The translations under genes were made by a program, and so were the position numbers. The notes beneath the pieces are model-generated. The model was not told the DNA's origin. It did not search any database and saw nothing but the letters and a program-made list of their open reading frames with translations. From Candidatus Aphodenecus pullistercoris (lineage in GTDB: Bacteria > Spirochaetota > Spirochaetia > Sphaerochaetales > Sphaerochaetaceae): DNA of 54,876 nucleotides. The stretch is taken from the NCBI GenBank assembly GCA_017694495.1, contig JADIMU010000057.1:1-54876 (forward strand), in the 5' to 3' direction. Below, in pieces: positions 31,410-40,426 of this stretch (position 1 is the first letter of the stretch; every line of letters begins with the position of its first letter).

Positions 31410-34400
31410 CTTGCCACCTCCATGCTCTTTGCGTCCTTGCGTCCCTTGCCGTAGGCGCGGCGGATCTTCCGCCTCTCGAGGGTGTAGTAGATGACGGGCA
31501 GGACGAAGAGCGAGATGACCGTCGTCGCGAAGAGTCCTCCGGCGATGGCCTGGCCGAGGGAGGCGTAGATCTCGCTGCCTTCTCCTGTGGCCAGCGACAT
31601 CGGGACGACACCCATCATCGTGGTCAGCGTGGTCATCAGGATGGACTTGAGCCTGTTCATCGCCGACTCGATGATCGATTCGGCGAGGATGCGCCTTTCA
31701 GTCGCGTAGTCCAGTCTGCCGTAGAGGACAGTGTCCTCGTCCGCCTTGATCGCGTACTTCTCCTCGATCGCCGCCATGCGTTTGCGCTTGAGCGTCATGT
31801 TCGTGTAGTCGAAGAGGATGATGCCGTTGTTGACGGCCGTTCCTCCCAGTGTGATGACGCCGAGCATCGACAGCAGGTTCAGCGTGCTTCCGAAGGCCAT
31901 CAGGCCGAGTGAGACGCCGATGAAGCAGAAGGGTATGGTCAGCATGACGACCAGAGGCTGGTCGAAGCGCTCGAACTGGAAGACCATGACCATGAAGACG
32001 AGGAAGAAGCCGATCAACATGGCGCTGACGATTGGGACCATGATGTCCTCGATCAGGGTGCCGACGCCTCCCGTCTGGGTCGTGACGCCGTCCGCGAGCG
32101 GGTACTGCCTGAGGTATTCATCGAGCCTGCGCTCGATCCTGGAGGAGTCTTCCGTCGTGATGGCCGCGTTCAGCGTGATAGTGTTCGCCCTGTCGGTGTG
32201 GTTGATCTGGCTGACAGTGTTCTCGACCTGGAGGTCGGCGATGGATGCGTAGCTCACGTCTGCTCCAGTCGAGGAGACGACATGCAGCCTGGCCAGCGTG
32301 TTGGCGTCGATGGGCTGGCCCATGACGTCGCTTCTAAGCTTTATGTCGTACCTTTCACCGGTCGCAGGATCCGTGTAGACGCCGCTGTCCATGCCGTTGA
32401 AGAGGATGGCTGTCGTCGTGCCCGCCTCGTAGCTCGTCAGGCCGAGCGAGGAGAGCATGTCGTTTGATGCCTTGATGACGGCGGAGTAGGAGTCGTAGGA
32501 GGAGTCCATTGTGACGGAGTAGACCTCAGGATCGCTCTCCAGATGTGCCGCGATCCTCTGCGCCTCGCTGTACAGCAGCTCCTGGTCCTCGCTGACCAGC
32601 GTGATGCCGTAGCCGCCACCGCCGGAGACGTAGCTGACCAGGTTGTCGAAGCCTCCGTTGAGGACCTCGACGTCCGTATCGACCATCTGTCGGTCGAGCT
32701 CCTCCTTGACGATGGCCATGAGGGTGTGCACGTCACGTCCCTCGTCACGTTCGGCGACGGGCGGAAGGATGACCCTGATCGAGCCGTTGGAGCCGGTCGA
32801 TGTGAAGCTCAGGCCGCTGGTCTGTCCGAGCGTCGTGACGACGGTCTGGACCTCCGGGATGAGCCCTCTGACGATGGCCTCGGCCTGGTCGAGCTTGGCC
32901 TCGTTCTCCTCAGCCGAGTTGGAGGAGGGGAAGTAGAGGTTGACGTAGAACTCACTGTTGTCCGTCGATGGGATGAATGCGATGCCGAGCTGGACGATGG
33001 CCCAGACGGTCACGACCAGGACGACGATGGAGATCAGGATTACGAACTTGCGGTTCCTCAGGACCCAGGAGACGGCCCTTCCGTAGGCGGCCGTGATCCT
33101 GTCCATGGTCCTTGTGATGACGTTGTCCGTGATCTTCCTGTGGTCTTCCTTCAGCAGCTTCTTGAGCAGGTAGGGGATGATGACCAGGGCGACGATGCAG
33201 CTGGCCGTCAGGGCGAACATGAAGGTCAGCGCGACGTCCCTCATGATCTGGCCACCAAGGCCCTGGATGAATAGGATGGGGACGAAGACGATGACCGTCG
33301 TGATGACGGAGCCGAGGATGGAGACGCCGACCTCGTCGGCCCCCTTGAAGATGGCCTGGTTGACCGTGTAGAGGGCCTTGCCGTCCTTGCGCGTCTGCCA
33401 GTGCTTGTAGATCTGCTCCAGCATGACGATGGAGCCGTCGACGATGGCGCCCAGTGCGACGACCATACCGCTGATGGACATCAGGGAGATCGTGACGCCG
33501 GTGACCTTCATCGCGATGAAGGTGAAGAAGATCGACAGCGGCATCGAGATCGCGATCGTAAGCGTCGCCTGGATGTTGCCCAGGATCAGGAAGATGACCA
33601 GGACTGCGACGATGACGCCCATGATTCCCGACTCGATGACGGCCGCCAGCGAGGCGCTGATCGTCCTGGAGTCGTCTGCGATGACGTTGAAGTGGACGCC
33701 GCCGTTCATCGCGGCCTCCTCTCTTGCCAGGATGTCCTTGACGCTCTGGGCGATGGCGACGGTGTTGCCGTCGCTGCGCTTGGAGATGTCGACCTGGATG
33801 ATCTGGCGTCCGTCGTTCTTGATGACAGTGTCGGGTTCGCTTGCGACGAGCTCGACGGTGGCGACGTCCGACAGGTGGACCAGGGTGCCGTCCTCGCCGG
33901 CTCCTATGGTCAGGTTGCGGATGTCGTCCAGACTCTCGTACTCGCCGTCGAAGCGCAGCGAGGCGGACTGGCCGTTGTAGGTGGTCGTGTCGAGAGGCAG
34001 GTTGGTGTTGCTGTAGCCGAGGATCTGGTAGACCTGGAGGACCGAGATGCCCCTGTCGGCCAGCTCCTGGGTGTCGAGTGTGACGACGAGCTCGACCTGG
34101 CTGCCTCCTGAGACGGAGACCGTGCTCACGCCGTCGAGCCTCGTGATCTGGGGCACGAGGACGTCGTTGACGTAGCTCGTCGTGGCGGCGAGGTCCTCGC
34201 CGGCCTCGACGGTGAAGGAGAAGATCGGGAGCATCTCGGTGCCGCCGACGATGGCCATCGGGGAGCCCTGTATGCCTGCGGGCATGCTGTCTGCAAGCTC
34301 GTCCAGACGGTTGCGCACCTCGTCGAGCATGTCGTATGCGTCGACGCCGTCGGCGAACTGGATCTGGATGACTCCGACGTTGGCGTAGGCGTTCGATGTC

Positions 34401-34639
34401 ATGGACGAGAAGTTTGGCAATGTGGTGAAGTTCTCCTCCATGACGTCGATGACGCCACGTTCCACCTCCTCGGCGCTGGCGCCGGGGTAGATGGTGTAGA
34501 CGATTACGGTGGGCATGTTCATGCCGCTGACGAACTCGACGTTCATGCTGCCCAATGACAGCAGGCCGAAGAGCACCAGGGCTATGAGTATCATTGTGAT
34601 GTAGACAGGATGTCTTACTGCGATTCTGGCGCTCTTCAA
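31406..34639 (-). CDS. RND-family efflux pump (HAE1/AcrB type)
   Basis: 1077 residues with the full RND plan: one N-terminal helix, a roughly 300-residue periplasmic loop, six helices, a second loop and five more helices. The proton-relay helix 4 reads ALGAIVDGSIVMLE, keeping only one of the two AcrB aspartates (the VDG form also seen in metal-type RND pumps). It uses proton entry to expel hydrophobic or amphiphilic compounds through the adaptor and TolC-like partner. TTG start at 34639 with AAGGAG seven bases upstream, one base after the adaptor stop. Confidence 0.93.
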   Translation of the reverse strand: MKSARIAVRHPVYITMILIALVLFGLLSLGSMNVEFVSGMNMPTVIVYTIYPGASAEEVERGVIDVMEENFTTLPNFSSMTSNAYANVGVIQIQFADGVDAYDMLDEVRNRLDELADSMPAGIQGSPMAIVGGTEMLPIFSFTVEAGEDLAATTSYVNDVLVPQITRLDGVSTVSVSGGSQVELVVTLDTQELADRGISVLQVYQILGYSNTNLPLDTTTYNGQSASLRFDGEYESLDDIRNLTIGAGEDGTLVHLSDVATVELVASEPDTVIKNDGRQIIQVDISKRSDGNTVAIAQSVKDILAREEAAMNGGVHFNVIADDSRTISASLAAVIESGIMGVIVAVLVIFLILGNIQATLTIAISMPLSIFFTFIAMKVTGVTISLMSISGMVVALGAIVDGSIVMLEQIYKHWQTRKDGKALYTVNQAIFKGADEVGVSILGSVITTVIVFVPILFIQGLGGQIMRDVALTFMFALTASCIVALVIIPYLLKKLLKEDHRKITDNVITRTMDRITAAYGRAVSWVLRNRKFVILISIVVLVVTVWAIVQLGIAFIPSTDNSEFYVNLYFPSSNSAEENEAKLDQAEAIVRGLIPEVQTVVTTLGQTSGLSFTSTGSNGSIRVILPPVAERDEGRDVHTLMAIVKEELDRQMVDTDVEVLNGGFDNLVSYVSGGGGYGITLVSEDQELLYSEAQRIAAHLESDPEVYSVTMDSSYDSYSAVIKASNDMLSSLGLTSYEAGTTTAILFNGMDSGVYTDPATGERYDIKLRSDVMGQPIDANTLARLHVVSSTGADVSYASIADLQVENTVSQINHTDRANTITLNAAITTEDSSRIERRLDEYLRQYPLADGVTTQTGGVGTLIEDIMVPIVSAMLIGFFLVFMVMVFQFERFDQPLVVMLTIPFCFIGVSLGLMAFGSTLNLLSMLGVITLGGTAVNNGIILFDYTNMTLKRKRMAAIEEKYAIKADEDTVLYGRLDYATERRILAESIIESAMNRLKSILMTTLTTMMGVVPMSLATGEGSEIYASLGQAIAGGLFATTVISLFVLPVIYYTLERRKIRRAYGKGRKDAKSMEVAR

Positions 34640-34640
34640 C

Positions 34641-35699
34641 TCAGTTCTCCTTCACAGTGACGCGTTCGCCGTCCAGGACGCTGTTCTGGCCGTCGATGAT
34701 GAAGGTTGCGTCCTCATAGCCGGCCGGGGCGATGAACCAGCCGTCAGAGATCGTCCAGTCCTGAGGCGCGATGTAGTGGGCCGTGTCGCCTTCGACGTAG
34801 TAGAGCGAGCCGTCCGCCTTGAGCACGTCCTCGCTCAGCGCCCACACGTCCTCGGCCGTGGCGTAGACGATTTCGACGTCGGCGTACATTCCGACGGTGA
34901 AGGGGGCGGGGTCGTCGATCGAGACCTTGAGCGTGAAGCTCTTCGTCGTCGGGTCGATGTAGGGTGCGATGGAGACGACGCTGGCTGTGCTCGTGGCTCC
35001 CGTCACCTTGCTTGTGACGGTGACGGAGAGTTCCTCATTGCCGGCCAGGAGGCTGTACCAGCGTTCGGGAACCGCTATGCTCAGCGACAGGTGGTCGGTG
35101 TCGGCGATGATGGCGACGGGTGTCTGGCTGTTGCCTATGCTTCCCACGCTCTGGTCCGCCATGATGACGGTCCCGTCGATGCTGGCCGTGACGTCGGTGT
35201 ATGAGAGCTGGAGCTGGGCCAGCTCGAGCTGGGCCTGGGAGGCCTGCATCTGGGCGCGGACCGTCTCGAGGTCCTGGTCGCTGGCGGCGCCGATTCCATT
35301 GAGCTTGACCAGACGTTCGTATGAGCTCTCGTAGGCGTCCAGAGCGGCCTGGGCCTGGGTGAGCTGGAGCTCGTAGGGCCTCTTGTCGATCACGGCGAGG
35401 ACCTGTCCCTCGCTGACGACGTCTCCCGCCTTCACGTTGTACTCTTCTATGGTTCCGCTGACGAAGGGGACCACCGGGACCATCGAGTCGCTCATGACGT
35501 AGCCTGAAAGCGTGATGCTCTGTGTGATGTCGCGCTGTTCGGCCCTCGTCGTCGTGACGCTCCTGAGCGGGCTCTCGTATGTGGGCACCTCACGCGAGGT
35601 GAAGAAGAGGTTCAGGCCGATGACGGCCGCTGCGATGACCACGATGAAGGCCAGGTATTTCATGACCCTTTTCCAGACCGGTTTCCTGTTGTTGCTCAT
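34641..35699 (-). CDS. Membrane-fusion (periplasmic adaptor) protein of the RND pump
   Basis: 352 residues. N-terminal membrane anchor (about 11-30), then a lipoyl-type half (SGTIEEYNVKAGDVVSEGQV), a coiled-coil hairpin (about 110-165), the second lipoyl half (TASIDGTVIMADQSVGSIG) and a beta-barrel domain. It joins the inner-membrane pump to the TolC-like duct. First gene of the operon; ATG 35699 gives a sensible anchor, whereas the 38 codons upstream are out of character. No Shine-Dalgarno precedes it; TATACT lies nine bases upstream. Confidence 0.92.
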   Translation of the reverse strand: MSNNRKPVWKRVMKYLAFIVVIAAAVIGLNLFFTSREVPTYESPLRSVTTTRAEQRDITQSITLSGYVMSDSMVPVVPFVSGTIEEYNVKAGDVVSEGQVLAVIDKRPYELQLTQAQAALDAYESSYERLVKLNGIGAASDQDLETVRAQMQASQAQLELAQLQLSYTDVTASIDGTVIMADQSVGSIGNSQTPVAIIADTDHLSLSIAVPERWYSLLAGNEELSVTVTSKVTGATSTASVVSIAPYIDPTTKSFTLKVSIDDPAPFTVGMYADVEIVYATAEDVWALSEDVLKADGSLYYVEGDTAHYIAPQDWTISDGWFIAPAGYEDATFIIDGQNSVLDGERVTVKEN

Positions 35700-35708
35700 A
35701 GTGATTAA

Positions 35709-35714
35709 AGTATA
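35709..35714 (-). promoter_or_regulatory. -10 element of efflux operon, near-leaderless
   Basis: TATACT on the minus strand with nine bases to ATG 35699. No good -35 match at 17-18 bases. Confidence 0.35.
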
Positions 35715-35859
35715 CAGAAGGGCTTCGGGAGCCGGATATAGGCAACAAAACATACATTCTGTACAAAATTGTACAAAGTTATGGGTTTTTGTTGGATTTT
35801 TGATAATCGACAAAGAAGGTCAAAAATGTTTGGTTATTCAGTTTTTGTGTGTGTAATTC

Positions 35860-35988
35860 ATTCTGTTGCAAGGTTATAATTCCGCTTGTCTCGAGCTGTC
35901 CGCCTCCACTTGGCACCTCCCGTCTCCTCCCGATTGGCCAAGCCCGCTTTTCCTGCTAGAATGGACAAGTTATCTAATTCTGTTGCAA
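35860..35988. repeat. Direct repeat pair flanking the glnN promoter
   Basis: ATTCTGTTGCAA occurs exactly at 35860-35871 and 35977-35988, on either side of the promoter at 35934-35962. The 323-base divergent region between the efflux operon and the glutamine synthetase gene is otherwise AT-rich without genes. Could be regulator sites. Confidence 0.4.
35934..35962 (+). promoter_or_regulatory. Promoter of glutamine synthetase gene
   Basis: TTGGCC (35934-35939), 17-base spacer, extended -10 TGC-TAGAAT (hexamer 35957-35962). Leader about 55 bases, ending in CTGGAGG before ATG 36023. Confidence 0.6.
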
Positions 35989-36022
35989 TTTGTTGCTCTG
36001 GAATGAGCTGGAGGTTTTTCGT

Positions 36023-38110
36023 ATGGAAGATGTCGCGTCCTATTTCGGTTGTCTCGTGTTCAATGACGAAGCCATGAGGCTGCGTCTGCCGAAGGATGTC
36101 TACCGGCAGCTGAAGAAGACTGTGGGCGAGGGCAAGGACCTCGACCTGAACATAGCCAACAGCGTGGCCCATGCGATGAAGTGCTGGGCCCTCGAGAACG
36201 GCGCCACCCATTATACGCACTGGTTCCAGCCCATGACGGGAATCACGGCCGAGAAGCACGAGGCCTTCATCACGCCGGCCGGAGGCGGCCGCATCCTGAT
36301 GGAGTTCAGCGGCAAGGAGCTGATCAAGGGCGAACCCGACGCCTCATCCTTCCCCTCTGGCGGCATCAGGGCGACCTTCGAGGCGCGCGGCTATACGGCC
36401 TGGGACCCGACGAGCTACGCCTTCATCAAGGACGAGACGCTGTGCATCCCCACAGCCTACTGCTCCTTCTCCGGCGAGGTCCTCGACAAGAAGACGCCGC
36501 TGCTGCGGAGCATGGAGGCGATCAGCGAGGAGGCCGTGAGGCTCTTGCACCTCTTCGGCAAAGAGGACGTCAGGCGGGTGATCACTACAGTTGGTGCCGA
36601 GCAGGAGTACTTCCTCATCGACAAGAAGGACTACGAGAGGCGCAAGGACCTCATCTACACGGGCCGGACCCTGGTCGGGGCCCGCTCTCCAAGAGGGCAG
36701 GAGCTGGACGACCACTACTTCGGCGCATTGCGCACCCGCGTCTCCGCCTACATGAAGGACCTGGACCGCGAGCTGTGGAAGCTGGGCATCTACGCCAAGA
36801 CGAGCCACAACGAGGCGGCGCCATGCCAGCATGAGCTCGCGCCCGTCTTCACGACGACGAATGTGGCTGTCGACCAGAACCAGGTGATGATGGAGCTGAT
36901 GAAGAAGGTCGCCGACCGTCACGGCTTCGCCTGCCTGCTGCACGAGAAGCCCTTCAAGGGGGTCAACGGCTCGGGCAAGCACAACAACTGGTCGCTCAAG
37001 ACGGACACTGGCGTCAACCTGCTGGAGCCGGGCGAGAGCCCAAAGGACAACGCCCAGTTCCTCCTCTTCCTCGTGGCCGTCATCAAGGCGGTGGATGAGT
37101 ACCAGGACCTGCTGAGGGTCAGCGTGGCGAGCGCCGGCAACGACCAGCGTCTGGGTGGCTATGAGGCACCTCCCGCCATCATCTCGATGTTCCTGGGCGA
37201 TGAGCTGACCGAGATCCTCGAGGCCATCGCCAGCGGCAGCGCCGTCACGGGACGGGGACGCAGCCAGATGAAGCTCGGCGTCCATGTCCTTCCTCCCATT
37301 CCGCGCGACACGACGGACCGCAACAGGACGAGCCCCTTCGCCTTCACTGGCAACAAGTTCGAGTTCCGCATGCTCGGCTCCTCCTTCTCCGTCGCCGACC
37401 CCAACACGATGCTCAACACCATGGTCGCCGCCTCACTTGCAGACTTCTACGAGGAGCTCAAGGACGCGAAGGACCTCAACCAGGCCGTCCAGGACCTGGT
37501 CAAGAGGACCTGGGTCGAGCACCGCAGGATCGTCTTCAACGGCAACAACTACGCACCTGAGTGGGTCGATGAGGCGGCCAAGAGGGGACTGCTGAACCTC
37601 AAGAGCTCGCCTGAGGCCTACGACACCTTCCTGTTGCAGAAGAACATCGACCTGCTTGGCCGCTTCGGGATCTTCAACTCCGTTGAGATGCACTCCCGCT
37701 ACGAGATCCTCAACGAGATCTACAGCAAGACCGTCCACATCGAGGCCGTCACCCTGGTCGATATGGTCAACAAGGAGATCGTTCCGTCAGTCTCGCGCTA
37801 TGCAGGTGCTCTGGCCTCCTCTGTCCAGTCGAGGAGGGAAGCCGTCAAGGACCTGCCATGCAAGGCCGAGTGCGGCCGCATCGAAGCGCTCAGCCGCCTG
37901 TGCGACAGCCTGGTCGAGGCGACGGACAGGCTGCAGTGTCTGATCGACGAGTCGGCCTCCTTCAAGGGAAGCGACCTCGCCCACTTCTGCCAGCGCTCAA
38001 TCCTCAGCCAGATGGACGAGGTCAGAAAGAGCGCCGATGAGCTCGAGCTCATCATGGACAGGGGCCAGTGGCCCTATCCGACATACGGCGAGATGTTCTT
38101 CTACATGTGA
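36023..38110 (+). CDS. glnN: Glutamine synthetase type III
   Basis: 695 residues, the length of the large GSIII form (about 700-730) rather than the 450-residue GSI. It makes glutamine from glutamate, ammonia and ATP in the cytoplasm. Visible marks: THWFQPMTG near residue 70, GRILMEFSGKELIKGEPDASSFPSGG split around 92-117, VGAEQEYFLID, HNEAAPCQHELAPVF, and KGVNGSGKHNNWSL. No adenylylation-site region of the GSI kind exists, so control is likely at transcription. Start ATG 36023 follows GGAGG. The 3' end is followed by a strong two-way terminator. Confidence 0.95.
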   Translation: MEDVASYFGCLVFNDEAMRLRLPKDVYRQLKKTVGEGKDLDLNIANSVAHAMKCWALENGATHYTHWFQPMTGITAEKHEAFITPAGGGRILMEFSGKELIKGEPDASSFPSGGIRATFEARGYTAWDPTSYAFIKDETLCIPTAYCSFSGEVLDKKTPLLRSMEAISEEAVRLLHLFGKEDVRRVITTVGAEQEYFLIDKKDYERRKDLIYTGRTLVGARSPRGQELDDHYFGALRTRVSAYMKDLDRELWKLGIYAKTSHNEAAPCQHELAPVFTTTNVAVDQNQVMMELMKKVADRHGFACLLHEKPFKGVNGSGKHNNWSLKTDTGVNLLEPGESPKDNAQFLLFLVAVIKAVDEYQDLLRVSVASAGNDQRLGGYEAPPAIISMFLGDELTEILEAIASGSAVTGRGRSQMKLGVHVLPPIPRDTTDRNRTSPFAFTGNKFEFRMLGSSFSVADPNTMLNTMVAASLADFYEELKDAKDLNQAVQDLVKRTWVEHRRIVFNGNNYAPEWVDEAAKRGLLNLKSSPEAYDTFLLQKNIDLLGRFGIFNSVEMHSRYEILNEIYSKTVHIEAVTLVDMVNKEIVPSVSRYAGALASSVQSRREAVKDLPCKAECGRIEALSRLCDSLVEATDRLQCLIDESASFKGSDLAHFCQRSILSQMDEVRKSADELELIMDRGQWPYPTYGEMFFYM

Positions 38111-38117
38111 TGAGACG

Positions 38118-38145
38118 AAGGACGGCCCAGTAGCGGGCCGTCCTT
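38118..38145. terminator. Bidirectional terminator between glnN and aminopeptidase
   Basis: AAGGACGGCCC, loop AGTAGC, GGGCCGTCCTT: perfect 11-bp stem seven bases after the glnN stop and 18 bases after the convergent aminopeptidase stop. Confidence 0.7.
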
Positions 38146-38163
38146 GCTTGATTGGGCTCTTCC

Positions 38164-39477
38164 TCAGGCTTTGAAGAAGGCGCCGTAGGCGCTGTATGCG
38201 CTCTCGATGTCGCTCAGGGCTGTGATCTCCCAAGGGCTGTGCATGCTCAGCACGGGCACGCCGCAGTCGATGACGTCCATGCCATACCAGGCCGCGAACT
38301 TCGCGATCGTTCCGCCTCCGCCGACGTCGACCTTGCTCATCTCGTTCATCTGCCAGGGGAAGCCGGCCTCGTCGAAAATCCTCCTCAGGTGGGCGATGAA
38401 CTCGGGGTTCGCGTCGCTCGAGCCAGACTTTCCACGGCTGCCGGTGTACTTCTCGAAGGAGACTCCCTTGCCAAGGTAGGCGGCGTTGCTCTGGTCGTAG
38501 AGCTCGGGGTGCAAGGGGTCGAAGGCCGCAGTGACGTCGCTCGAGAGCATCTTCGAGTCCCTCAGACACCTTCTGAGCGCGAGCGAGGAGTAGCAGCCGC
38601 ACTTGTCGAGGACCTCGGCGACGAGGTTGGAAAGCAGCTGGCTGTCCATCCCGCTCATTCCGGTCGAACCGATCTCCTCCTTGTCGACGAGGAGGGTGCA
38701 TGCCGTCCTCTTGGGCATCCCCTCGAGGTCGAGGATGGCCTGGAGGGAAGTGTAGGCGCACACCCTGTCATCCTGGCCATAGGCCATGACGAGGGAGGAG
38801 TCGAAGCCCAGTGAGCGGGCGCGGCCGGCGGGTACGACCTCGAGCTCCGCAGAGAGGAAGTCGTCCTCCTTGATGCCCCATTCCTTCTCGATGATCGAGA
38901 GGATGGCGGCCTTGCCCTCATCCTTGCCGTCCTTGCCCTTGGGGTCGAGGCCGACGACGAGGTCGAGGTCCTCACCTTCGATGAAGTCGCTTGCGCTCTT
39001 CTTCATCTGCTCCTGGGCCATGTGGGGCAGGATGTCGCTGATGCAGAAGCTGGGCTCGTCCTCCTTCTCGCCGGCGATGACGTCGACGCGGCTGCCGTCC
39101 TTGCGGAAGATGACGCCGTGGATGGCCAGGGGCATGGTGACCCACTGGTACTTCTTGATTCCACCGTAGTAGTGGGTGTTGAGGTAGACGACGCCGTCCT
39201 TCTCGTAGACGGGCTTCATCTTCAGGTCGAGCCTGGGAGAGTCGATGTGGGATGTGACGAAGTTGATGCCTCCCCTGATGTCCTCCTGTCCGATGACGAA
39301 GAGGGCGACGGACTTCTCATGGTTGGTCACGTAGACCCTGTCTCCAGCCTTGAGCTCCTTGTAGTCCCCGATGGGCCTGAAAGCCTTGGCCTGGGCCATG
39401 GCGAGGGCTGTGGTCACGCACTCCCTCTCCGTCTTTCCGTTGTCTAGAAAGGTCTTGTAGGAATTGATGAGATCCAT
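38164..39477 (-). CDS. M18 family zinc aminopeptidase
   Basis: 437 residues, close to the 430-460 of M18 enzymes. It removes N-terminal (often acidic or neutral) residues from peptides in the cytoplasm. Metal and catalytic motifs: SHIDSPR with H77 and D79, AYGQDDR, LLVDKEEIGS with the paired Glu, and the late VLSMHSPWE with a zinc-binding His. AAGGAGG precedes ATG 39477. It stands alone and is convergent with glnN. Confidence 0.93.
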   Translation of the reverse strand: MDLINSYKTFLDNGKTERECVTTALAMAQAKAFRPIGDYKELKAGDRVYVTNHEKSVALFVIGQEDIRGGINFVTSHIDSPRLDLKMKPVYEKDGVVYLNTHYYGGIKKYQWVTMPLAIHGVIFRKDGSRVDVIAGEKEDEPSFCISDILPHMAQEQMKKSASDFIEGEDLDLVVGLDPKGKDGKDEGKAAILSIIEKEWGIKEDDFLSAELEVVPAGRARSLGFDSSLVMAYGQDDRVCAYTSLQAILDLEGMPKRTACTLLVDKEEIGSTGMSGMDSQLLSNLVAEVLDKCGCYSSLALRRCLRDSKMLSSDVTAAFDPLHPELYDQSNAAYLGKGVSFEKYTGSRGKSGSSDANPEFIAHLRRIFDEAGFPWQMNEMSKVDVGGGGTIAKFAAWYGMDVIDCGVPVLSMHSPWEITALSDIESAYSAYGAFFKA

Positions 39478-39524
39478 GGATTATCCTCCTTGAACTGGAA
39501 GCGAGTATAGCACAGGCGAAATGT

Positions 39525-39554
39525 TTGGCACAGAGCGCCCAAAACTGCTAGACT
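39525..39554 (+). promoter_or_regulatory. Promoter of membrane protein gene, predicted leaderless
   Basis: TTGGCA (39525-39530), 18-base spacer, extended -10 TGC-TAGACT (hexamer 39549-39554), then six bases to ATG 39561. Confidence 0.5.
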
Positions 39555-39560
39555 GTGGAC

Positions 39561-40424
39561 ATGCGGAAGTCGGAGCGGATCCATTCAAAAAGCCTGGCGA
39601 GCCAGATCAGGGAGCACAAGGCCGTCTTTCTGGTCTATGTCCTGCTGCGCCTGTCCGTCGTCCTGATCCTCATAGCCCAGGTCTTCAACCGCAGCTGGGA
39701 GAACGTCTTCTACTGTGTGCTGACGCTCGTTCTGATGACGCTCCCTTCGTTCATCGAGAACAACTGGCACATAGACATACCTGACACGCTCGAGATCATA
39801 GTCCTCCTCTTCATATATGCGGCCGAGATCCTCGGTGAGCTGAGCGCCTACTACGTCAACTTCCCATTCTGGGACACGATGCTGCACACGACGACGGGCT
39901 TCCTCGCCGCGGCAGTGGGCTTCTCGCTGTGCGACATCTTCAACCGCAACGAGAAGATAAAGTTCACGCTCTCTCCCTTCTTCCTGGCCTTCGTCGCCTT
40001 CTGCTTCTCGATGACCGTCGCCGTCTTCTGGGAGTTCATCGAGTTCGGCTTCGACATGACGATGGGCCTGGACATGCAGAAGGACACCGTCGTCCACTCG
40101 ATCAGCTCGGTCGACCTGGACCCCTTGCACTCGAACAACATCGTGACGATCAGTGGCATAACTGAGGTCTATCTCCAGGATGGGACTCCGCTGGGCGTCG
40201 GCGGCTATCTCGACATAGGCATCATAGACACGATGAAGGACCTCTTCGTCAACTTCATCGGGGCCCTCGTCTTCTCCTTCATCGGCTACTTCTACACGAA
40301 GAACAGGGGAGAGGGGCGCTTCGCGCGCCTCTTCATCCCGACGGTGAAGTACAAGGAGGCCCTCGAGGCGAAGAAGGCGAGACAGGAGAGGAAGGCCCTC
40401 AGGAAGGCCAGAAAGGAGGAATGA
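39561..40424 (+). CDS. Unknown multi-pass membrane protein (DUF2238/YjdF-like)
   Basis: 287 residues with about seven membrane helices and a strongly basic cytoplasmic tail (EAKKARQERKALRKARKEE). FWDTMLHTTTGFLAAAVGF and VAVFWEFIEFGFDMTMG resemble the WD..LH..SG and W E..E motifs of DUF2238/YjdF-like proteins; charged residues inside helices hint at ion or metal contact. Function unknown. The first codon is ATG 39561, or GTG 39555. The stop overlaps the oxidoreductase gene's first possible ATG at 40421 (AGGAGG within the 3' end), so the two form an operon. Confidence 0.6.
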   Translation: MRKSERIHSKSLASQIREHKAVFLVYVLLRLSVVLILIAQVFNRSWENVFYCVLTLVLMTLPSFIENNWHIDIPDTLEIIVLLFIYAAEILGELSAYYVNFPFWDTMLHTTTGFLAAAVGFSLCDIFNRNEKIKFTLSPFFLAFVAFCFSMTVAVFWEFIEFGFDMTMGLDMQKDTVVHSISSVDLDPLHSNNIVTISGITEVYLQDGTPLGVGGYLDIGIIDTMKDLFVNFIGALVFSFIGYFYTKNRGEGRFARLFIPTVKYKEALEAKKARQERKALRKARKEE

Positions 40425-40426
40425 GA

